In this document: positions 1 to 4,522 of the stretch, in pieces | Numbering within the stretch: the first letter of the stretch is position 1 | Layout of the letters: every line of letters starts with the position of its first letter | Assembly (NCBI GenBank): GCA_049672765.1 | Contig: JBATWQ010000425.1 | Location: 1-5,631 of the forward strand | Direction: 5' to 3' | Source of the DNA: JAGQSZ01 sp049672765 | GTDB lineage: Bacteria > Actinomycetota > Acidimicrobiia > Acidimicrobiales > Microtrichaceae | DNA length: 5,631 bases | Program-made: the position numbers and the translations under genes | The notes under the pieces: model-generated | What the model saw: only the letters and a program-made list of their open reading frames with translations | Told to the model about the DNA's origin: nothing | The model's database searches: none

Positions 1-2
1 CT

Positions 3-944
3 GTGCCCGGTACCATCCCTGGCGTGAACCCCCGCACGCCAGCGGTGATCGTCGTCAACTACGACTCGGCCGACATGATTGGACGCAATCTGACGGTTCT
101 GGTGGATGAATTCCCGGATCTGGTGACGGTCGTCGTCGACAACTACTCCACCGCTCCGGCACTGGAACGAATCGAACGCCTTACCGACTCGCACGGCTGG
201 ACGCTGGTGAGGTCGCCGATCAACCTCGGGTTCGGCGGAGGGATGAACCTGGGTATCGCAGCCGCAGCGGACCTGGGTGCAGACACCTTCCTGATGCTCA
301 ATCCGGACGCAAGTCTCAGCCGCAAGTCGTTCGGCGCCCTGTTCGACGCTCTCGCGTCCGAGCCAATGTCACTTCTGTCTCCCGTGATCACACGGCCCGA
401 CGGATCGGTCTGGTTCGAGGGAGGGGCGCTGGACCTCGACCGGGGGCGAACCATCTCGCGACCCGTCGATTCGGATATGGCGGCGAGGCTGCCGTGGCTG
501 AGCGGGGCCTGCCTGATGACGAGCGCCGAAACGTGGGAACTTCTCGGCGGCTTCGACGAGGACTACTTCCTCTACTGGGAGGACGTGGACTTGTCGATCC
601 GCGCCCAGCGCAGCGGAATCCGCCTGGGCGTGGTGCCCGAGGCCTCCGCTGTGCATGACGAGGGCGGCACCCAGGAGCAGAACTCCAACGCCGACTTCTC
701 GTGGGACTACTACTACTACAACATTCGCAACCGGTTGCTTTTCGCGTCAAAGCTCATGGATTCGCAGCACCGCAGGCGTTGGATCCGCACATCGCTGGCG
801 GAGTCCTACCGAATCCTGTTACGGGGCGGGGGTAAGCGAAAATTCCTGAAGCCCCTCACACCACTGGCGTGTGGTGTGAGGGGCCTCAAAGATGGCCTGG
901 CTGCCCGAGGCGGGCCTAGGGGTCGCCGGTCAAACGAGATGTGA
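3..944 (+). CDS. GT2 family glycosyltransferase, WbbL/rhamnosyltransferase-like (5' end may be cut by window)
   Basis: A GT-A fold, inverting-type glycosyltransferase of the WbbL-like group (COG1216). These enzymes transfer rhamnose or a related sugar from a nucleotide donor to a lipid-linked or polysaccharide acceptor at the cytoplasmic face. Visible motifs, numbered from the GTG at 3: VIVVNY (15-20), VVVDNYS (43-49), NLGFGGGMN (74-82), LNPD (99-102) in the place of the metal-binding DxD, WLSGACLM (165-172), and GGFDEDYFLYWEDVDL (182-197) with the acidic EDVD that usually carries the catalytic base. His218 follows. The C-terminal tail is basic, with a DGLxxRxG-like ending often seen in actinobacterial members. 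Length (313 aa) suits the family. The start is uncertain: GTG at 3 and GTG at 24 are both in frame, neither has a visible ribosome binding site, and the frame is open to the left edge, so the true start may be upstream. The donor and acceptor cannot be read from the sequence. Convergent with the lipoprotein gene, 11 bp apart. Confidence 0.9.
   Translation: MPGTIPGVNPRTPAVIVVNYDSADMIGRNLTVLVDEFPDLVTVVVDNYSTAPALERIERLTDSHGWTLVRSPINLGFGGGMNLGIAAAADLGADTFLMLNPDASLSRKSFGALFDALASEPMSLLSPVITRPDGSVWFEGGALDLDRGRTISRPVDSDMAARLPWLSGACLMTSAETWELLGGFDEDYFLYWEDVDLSIRAQRSGIRLGVVPEASAVHDEGGTQEQNSNADFSWDYYYYNIRNRLLFASKLMDSQHRRRWIRTSLAESYRILLRGGGKRKFLKPLTPLACGVRGLKDGLAARGGPRGRRSNEM
851..884 (-). terminator. 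Perfect 14-bp hairpin inside the GT2 gene; candidate terminator for the convergent lipoprotein gene
   Basis: The arms at 851-864 and 871-884 are exact reverse complements, 14 bp each, around a 6-base loop (865-870). The stem is GC-rich. On the - strand it begins 72 bases past the stop codon of the beta-helix gene and is followed by TTCAGGAATTTT, a weak and interrupted T-tract. On the + strand there is no T-tract and the hairpin lies about 58 bases before the GT2 stop, so termination in that direction would cut the gene's own message. Weak-tailed hairpins of this kind are common terminators in actinobacteria. Its function here is inferred. Confidence 0.5.
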
Positions 945-955
945 TCGTCTACTTA

Positions 956-2959
956 TCACCAGGTGGCGTCAGCCCAACTCAGTGCACCGCGATTGACAGG
1001 CACTCCCGGTGTCGCTCCGATGGCGCGGGCCACGTCCGCCGGTAGTGCCGCTCCGGTATCAATCAACTGGCCACCCGGCCGTGCCCGGAAGTCGCCGGCC
1101 GCCGAGTTGACGAAGAAGGGGTCGACTCCGCCGGCGAAGTCAAGTCCGTTCTGGTCGAGCCCGGTCCTTGCCTTGAAGTCCGTCAACGACTTGATGAAGT
1201 TACCGGCCTGTGAGTCAGCCCAGCTGATGATGTTTTGCCCGACGTTGTGGTGGTAGGCGTTGTAGTCAAGCCTGGCGATGAACTGTGCGGCCTTGGTGTT
1301 GTTGGCGCCGGGTCCGTCGTGGAGGATCATCAGAATCCCTGTCGCTCCGGACACCACGTTGTTCACCACTTCGATATCAGCAGTGTTGGGACCAGTTTCG
1401 GGTGGGTTGTTAGGCCACCTCGAATCGTCATAGACGCTGATGCCCTGCGCCATCGGCTGGTTCCTGGCATCGAAGACAACCGTGTTGTTGTAGATCTTGG
1501 TAGTCGCAGAGCCGACCATTATCGCCCGGTTGCCATTGTTCACGACCATGTTCGATGCGATGATCCCGCCTCTCGAGATCTCGTAGAAGATCCCGTAGTT
1601 GCCGTTGCCCCGAACGAGGTTGTTGACCATCACACCGTCCGAGCAGTTGATGTCACACCAGAACCCGGTGCCCTCGGATCCGAAGGCATTCTCGATGACG
1701 TTGCGGCTGACGGTGAAGCCGACCATTCGGGTGAGCTTCATGTTGCCGGCGCCACAGGACGCCACGCACCCGTCCCCGAAGAACTCAAAGTTGTTCCCCG
1801 AGAAGACGTTGTTCTCGATCATCAGATCGTTTCGAGACCCATCTCTGGAGTTTCCGTTCGCACCCAGGCCATTGGCACCGTTGTAAGCGAAGACGGAACG
1901 GTTGATGCTCGAACCGGGACGCGGGGTGCTGAGGGTGAGCCCCATTCCGGCATTGTGGGAGAACACGGTGTTCTCAACGACCGCCTTCCGGGAACCCATG
2001 TAGACAGTCGCGCCAGTCAGGTTGCTGTACTGGTTGGATCCATAGCGGTGGAATCCGACTCCTCGAACTGTGAAGTCCTGGTTGTTGCCGAGGATCAGGG
2101 CAACTGGGCGGGCGGAGGCCTCGACACTGCGGCCCGCCGGGTTGGTTCCCATTGTGAGGATCCGCTTCGACCAGTCATAGTGGAAAGTTCCCGGCTTCAC
2201 CTCGGCCAGCGTTCCGACCTGACGCTGGTTGACGCCGTCGATGAAGAGCATCTGCGGGTCTCCGGCAACGGGATGCTTGGGATCCCGCGCCATGTCGTAG
2301 TGGCTGCATGGACCGGTATTGGAGGTCGACTGCTCAGTCGGCGGGTACGTGTAGTACTTGCCGTCACAGAAGGTCGGTGTGCTCCAGGGAAGCGACCAAC
2401 GCCCACTACCACTGGCTGTCCATCCAGTGACGACATCCGCGCCGTTGAACCAAGCCTGCTCATGCGGGTAGCCCTGAATCGTCAGGCTCTTGTTCACCCC
2501 GTCATAGGAGGTGCCGGCGGCGTTTGAGTACCAGGTGCGGTGTTCGCCCCCACGCAACACGATGGTGCCACCTGTAGGTGTGAGAGCCACGGCACGACGG
2601 ATCGACTTCACTGGGGCGGACTTGGTGCCCGGGTTTGCATCATTGCCGTCAACCGCCATGAAGACGGCCCCGGAAGGGATCGGATAGTTGGTGTCCGGAA
2701 TTGTGTCGCCGGTGGGATCGACTCCCGACGGAACCGGAGTCGGGACCGGGTCTGGTGTGGGGGTTGGTTCTGGAATCGGCGTTGGGTCGGGTGTTACGAC
2801 CGATCCCGGAACGTCGACTACTGATGCTCCACCATCGCCCTGGCCAGACCCATCCGGGGTGATTGGCCGCGATGCTGCATCCTGGGGTGTTGCCGAACAA
2901 CCGGCCAACAGAATCACGACCAGCGAGACACTGGTCATGAGATAACTGATTCTTCTCAC
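956..2959 (-). CDS. Secreted lipoprotein with right-handed parallel beta-helix domain
   Basis: A 667-residue exported lipoprotein. The N-terminus has two Arg (2-3), a hydrophobic core and a clear lipobox LAGC with Cys21 as the acylation site, so the protein should be anchored on the outer face of the membrane. Residues 22-97 are a low-complexity Pro/Thr/Asp/Gly stalk. From about residue 98, VDGNDANPGT plus a TPTGGTIVLRGGEHR stretch matches the usual entry into secreted beta-helix proteins. IDGVNQRQVG (about 240-249) with GTFHYD after it is another recurrent block of this group. About eight helix coils with Asn-ladder motifs (ENTVF, ENNVF, SRNVI, NNLV, SNMVV, NNTVV, NNVVSG) run from about 295 to 545. 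Three Cys pairs (198/218, 398/402, 435/439) could form disulfides. Such folds occur in polysaccharide lyases, epimerases, hydrolases and glycan-binding proteins; no catalytic residues can be assigned, so the activity is unknown. The GTG start at 2959 is chosen for its GAGGA site 6 bases away; an internal ATG (Met8, 2938) lacks one. The glycan-locus context suggests the ligand is the polysaccharide made here. Confidence 0.88.
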   Translation of the reverse strand: MRRISYLMTSVSLVVILLAGCSATPQDAASRPITPDGSGQGDGGASVVDVPGSVVTPDPTPIPEPTPTPDPVPTPVPSGVDPTGDTIPDTNYPIPSGAVFMAVDGNDANPGTKSAPVKSIRRAVALTPTGGTIVLRGGEHRTWYSNAAGTSYDGVNKSLTIQGYPHEQAWFNGADVVTGWTASGSGRWSLPWSTPTFCDGKYYTYPPTEQSTSNTGPCSHYDMARDPKHPVAGDPQMLFIDGVNQRQVGTLAEVKPGTFHYDWSKRILTMGTNPAGRSVEASARPVALILGNNQDFTVRGVGFHRYGSNQYSNLTGATVYMGSRKAVVENTVFSHNAGMGLTLSTPRPGSSINRSVFAYNGANGLGANGNSRDGSRNDLMIENNVFSGNNFEFFGDGCVASCGAGNMKLTRMVGFTVSRNVIENAFGSEGTGFWCDINCSDGVMVNNLVRGNGNYGIFYEISRGGIIASNMVVNNGNRAIMVGSATTKIYNNTVVFDARNQPMAQGISVYDDSRWPNNPPETGPNTADIEVVNNVVSGATGILMILHDGPGANNTKAAQFIARLDYNAYHHNVGQNIISWADSQAGNFIKSLTDFKARTGLDQNGLDFAGGVDPFFVNSAAGDFRARPGGQLIDTGAALPADVARAIGATPGVPVNRGALSWADATW
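2729..2797 (-). repeat. Pro-Thr/Pro-Asp repeat linker coding segment
   Basis: Encodes residues 55-77 of the beta-helix lipoprotein, where proline occupies nearly every second position (alternating PT, PD, PE and PV pairs). On the + strand this reads as a GGT/TGG/GGG-rich low-complexity stretch. Such segments behave as extended stalks that hold a domain away from the membrane, through the cell wall. Tracts of this kind tend to vary in length between strains. Confidence 0.75.
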
Positions 2960-2965
2960 ACTTAA

Positions 2966-2970
2966 TCCTC
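2966..2970 (-). promoter_or_regulatory. Ribosome binding site GAGGA of the beta-helix lipoprotein gene
   Basis: Reads GAGGA on the - strand, followed by a 6-base spacer (TTAAGT) and the GTG start at 2959. It is the best Shine-Dalgarno match near any start in the window, and it decides the GTG start over the ATG seven codons downstream. Confidence 0.75.
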
Positions 2971-2992
2971 TGTTCAGGGGCTCTGATGTGTG

Positions 2993-3019
2993 GGTGCCCG
3001 AGGTGCCTGAGGTGTCAAC
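2993..3019. repeat. Three-unit 9-bp direct repeat, GGTGCCTGA type
   Basis: Three tandem units: GGTGCCCGA (2993-3001), GGTGCCTGA (3002-3010) and a degenerate GGTGTCAAC (3011-3019). The first two differ at one base; the third keeps GGTG and C. The array lies 34-60 bp upstream of the lipoprotein start, and its last unit runs into the 3011-3025 dyad. It may be a protein binding site or a chance low-complexity run; the short length limits confidence. Confidence 0.45.
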
Positions 3020-3025
3020 GACACC
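3011..3025. promoter_or_regulatory. 15-bp dyad GGTGTC-AAC-GACACC, candidate operator
   Basis: A perfect 6-bp inverted repeat around a 3-base spacer, 52-66 bp upstream of the beta-helix lipoprotein start. On the - strand it contains TTGACA (3018-3013), the ideal -35 hexamer, so a regulator bound here would cover a -35 element. The best -10 at normal spacing is poor, which leaves the promoter itself unproven. A dimeric helix-turn-helix repressor site is the simplest reading. Confidence 0.4.
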
Positions 3026-3035
3026 GTTTTGCTGG

Positions 3036-3100
3036 ATGACTACCTGTAACTACCTGTAACCGCCTGAAATGGCCTATGACTACCTGTAACTACCTATAGC
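3036..3100. repeat. 10-bp period direct-repeat array, consensus TACCTGTAAC
   Basis: Six consecutive 10-bp units from 3041: two exact TACCTGTAAC copies (3041-3060), two degenerate ones (CGCCTGAAAT, GGCCTATGAC), another exact copy (3081-3090), then TACCTATAGC (3091-3100). ATGAC at 3036-3040 adds a partial unit. A 20-bp block at 3036-3055 recurs exactly at 3076-3095, 40 bp away. The 10-bp spacing places each GTAAC-like core on the same face of the helix. This is the pattern expected for head-to-tail binding of OmpR/PhoB-family response regulators, and GTAAC-type half-sites are described for actinobacterial members such as MtrA and GlnR. The assignment to any regulator is inference. The array lies 77-141 bp upstream of the lipoprotein start and over 230 bp from the GT4 start, so the lipoprotein gene is the likelier target. 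Confidence 0.6.
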
Positions 3101-3280
3101 TGTGTGGCAAATATGTCCGTCGCTGGCCTACGAACGGGTCGCACTGTGTCGTTCTGAATCGGTCCGGCAAGGAAACCCCACGCATGAGAATCCATCGGCT
3201 CTCAGTCGCCTCACCTTGAGACTCGACTCACATTTGAACGACCCAGGTGCCGTAGCATCGACCCGGGAATCGCAAGCAGC

Positions 3281-3297
3281 TCGCCAGCATCTGGCGA
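3281..3297. promoter_or_regulatory. 17-bp dyad TCGCCAG-CAT-CTGGCGA
   Basis: A perfect 7-bp inverted repeat with a 3-base spacer, ending 34 bp before the ATG at 3332. Could be an operator for a dimeric regulator of the GT4 gene or, if transcription starts upstream, a leader hairpin; the 3-base loop is tight but possible. It abuts a second dyad. Confidence 0.4.
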
Positions 3298-3313
3298 ATG
3301 CGTCAATCGCATT
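3297..3313. promoter_or_regulatory. 17-bp dyad AATGCG-TCAAT-CGCATT
   Basis: A perfect 6-bp inverted repeat with a 5-base spacer. It can be extended by two outer C-G pairs if one A (3314) is bulged. It shares base 3297 with the preceding dyad; the two centres are 16 bp apart. It ends 18 bp before the ATG at 3332 and 48 bp before the alternative ATG at 3362, a position suited to promoter control or to a leader hairpin near the start of translation. Confidence 0.4.
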
Positions 3314-3331
3314 ACGAGCATTGGCCATACT

Positions 3332-4522
3332 ATGACAGCTTCGTTACGGAATGACAACAATATGACTAGAATCGCCAGAGAATCAGGGGTTTCAGTCTTG
3401 TTGGCCCACCCCGGAGCCGAACTCTACGGTTCGGATCGAGTGTTTCTGGACTCCGCGAAGGCCTTGGCCCAGCGCGGTTGGACCGTCACGGTGACGTTGC
3501 CGGACGACGGTCCACTTGCCGAGATGCTTGCAAAGGAAGGCATCGAGGCGATCATCTGCCGGACGCCGGTGCTCCGCAAGAGCGCTCTCAGACCGCTTGG
3601 AATGATGCGCCTGATTGCCAGCGCCATCAGCTCCACCCCTCAGGGATGGGTGCTACTGCGGCGCAAACGTCCAGATGTCGTTTACATCTCAACTGTAATA
3701 ATTCCGCTCTGGAGCCTTCTGGCCTGGATCCTGCGGATTCCCGTCGTCTGCCACGTGCACGAAGCAGAAACCGAACCTCCGAGGCTGCTCAGAACGCTGT
3801 TGGCGCTACCCCTGCTGACCACTTCCCGGATCGTGGCCAACAGTGAGTTCAGCAGGGCGACACTTTTGGACTCGCTCCCGCGGCTTGTATCCCGAACCGA
3901 GGTCATCCCCAACCCGGTTGCCGGCCCTCCTGTGGGGACACCCGCCCGCGTCGATCTGACCGGTGGAGTCAACCTGTTGTTCATCGGACGACTTTCGCCC
4001 CGGAAAGGGCCGGACGTCGCCATCCGGTCCCTGGCGATCCTGCGGGGGAACGGCATCGACGCCCGACTGAGTCTTCTCGGATCAGTCTTCGAGGGCTACG
4101 AATGGTTCGAGAAGGATCTCCGTGATCAGGTCGGTCGGCTCAGGCTGACCGACCACGTACTGTTCCTGGGCTTCGCCGAGGACGTCTGGTCAACGGTCAA
4201 GGAGGCCGACATCGTCGTCGTCCCCTCGGTTGCAGACGAGCCATTCGGCAATACCGCTGTCGAAGCCGTTCTGGCCGCCAGGCCGGTGGTCGCAAGCGCT
4301 TCTGGAGGGCTGATTGAAGCTATACGCGGGTACGCGTCTGCAAGATCTGCCACTCCCGGGAGTGCCGAAGAACTGGCCGATGCAGTTGCCAACCTGATTG
4401 CGAACTGGCCCGAGACTGTCGAAGCAGCCGTTAGGGATGCGGCAACCGCTGCGCAACGCCACTCCCCCGTCCTATACGGGGAACGACTGGACGCCGCACT
4501 ACGCGCCGCTGACCGTCAGTGA
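3332..4522 (+). CDS. GT4 family glycosyltransferase
   Basis: A GT-B fold, retaining glycosyltransferase (GT4), a soluble or membrane-associated enzyme that uses a nucleotide-activated sugar to extend a glycan on the cytoplasmic side. The N-terminal acceptor domain carries HPGAELYGSDRV (26-37), the glycine-containing entry loop typical of this subgroup, and CHVHE (140-144). The C-terminal donor domain carries FIGRLSPRKG (217-226), with Arg220 and Lys225 in the positions that usually hold the donor phosphates, and EPFGNTAVE (303-311), the EX7E motif. At 396 aa it is full length. The start is ambiguous: neither ATG 3332 nor in-frame ATG 3362 has a strong ribosome binding site. A weak GGA lies 11 bases before 3362, and a -10-like CATACT (3326-3331) would place transcription after the first ATG. 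The conserved part begins near residue 20, so both starts keep the domain. The 3' end overlaps the flippase gene by 24 bp. The sugar specificity is not readable. Confidence 0.9.
   Translation: MTASLRNDNNMTRIARESGVSVLLAHPGAELYGSDRVFLDSAKALAQRGWTVTVTLPDDGPLAEMLAKEGIEAIICRTPVLRKSALRPLGMMRLIASAISSTPQGWVLLRRKRPDVVYISTVIIPLWSLLAWILRIPVVCHVHEAETEPPRLLRTLLALPLLTTSRIVANSEFSRATLLDSLPRLVSRTEVIPNPVAGPPVGTPARVDLTGGVNLLFIGRLSPRKGPDVAIRSLAILRGNGIDARLSLLGSVFEGYEWFEKDLRDQVGRLRLTDHVLFLGFAEDVWSTVKEADIVVVPSVADEPFGNTAVEAVLAARPVVASASGGLIEAIRGYASARSATPGSAEELADAVANLIANWPETVEAAVRDAATAAQRHSPVLYGERLDAALRAADRQ
4465..4481 (-). terminator. Short hairpin CCCCGT-CCTAT-ACGGGG past the flippase stop; weak terminator candidate
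   Basis: A perfect 6-bp GC-rich stem with a 5-base loop, located 18-34 bases beyond the flippase stop on the - strand and inside the 3' end of the GT4 gene. It has no T-tract on either strand, so termination is uncertain. Its placement mirrors the larger hairpin at 851-884. Confidence 0.25.
4499..4522. other. 24-bp tail-to-tail overlap of the GT4 and flippase genes
   Basis: The GT4 stop TGA is at 4520-4522 on +, while the flippase stop TAG is at 4501-4499 on -. The last seven sense codons of each gene are therefore encoded on opposite strands of the same DNA. Both reading frames keep their family motifs up to this point, so the overlap appears real and is not a frameshift artefact. Confidence 0.85.

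Larger units (their letters stand above)
2960..3331. other. Divergent intergenic region between the lipoprotein and GT4 genes
   Basis: A 372-bp region that must hold the control sequences of both flanking genes. The part near the lipoprotein (2993-3100) is packed with short direct repeats and one dyad. The middle (about 3101-3280) shows nothing I can assign beyond a weak hairpin (TGAGA at 3185-3189 with TCTCA at 3200-3204). The part near the GT4 gene (3281-3313) has two abutting dyads. No convincing sigma-70-type -35/-10 pair was found. A TTGACA on the - strand (3018-3013) lacks a good -10 at 17-19 bp. CATACT (3326-3331) on + resembles a -10 but has no matching -35. Confidence 0.7.

Noticed and set aside
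1235..2527. 430-codon open frame on + opposite the beta-helix gene
   Set aside because: It is antisense to a well supported lipoprotein. Its Val/Asp/His-rich composition follows from reading the Asn-ladder AAC codons as GTT on the other strand, and it has no recognisable motif.
2569..2580. CACCT-GT-AGGTG dyad sharing ACCTGTA with the intergenic array
   Set aside because: It lies inside the lipoprotein coding sequence, is short, and has no neighbouring units at 10-bp spacing.
3036..3100. CRISPR array
   Set aside because: Units are 10 bp and contiguous with no spacers, and no cas genes are nearby.
3234..3258. TTGAAC and TAGCAT as a + strand promoter for the GT4 gene
   Set aside because: The spacer is only 13 bp, too short for a sigma-70-type promoter.
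3128..3328. 66-codon open frame on - in the intergenic region
   Set aside because: No ribosome binding site or recognisable sequence, and it opposes another equally weak frame; likely random.
3102..3335. 77-codon open frame on + whose stop overlaps the GT4 ATG as ATGA, suggesting translational coupling
   Set aside because: It has a GTG start without ribosome binding site, no domain or signal, and third-position GC much lower than the neighbouring genes. It also runs through the dyads. The ATGA overlap is probably chance.
4509..4519. CTGAC-C-GTCAG inverted repeat at the GT4/flippase overlap
   Set aside because: A one-base loop cannot form as RNA, and the remaining stem is too short for a terminator; as DNA it is within two coding ends.
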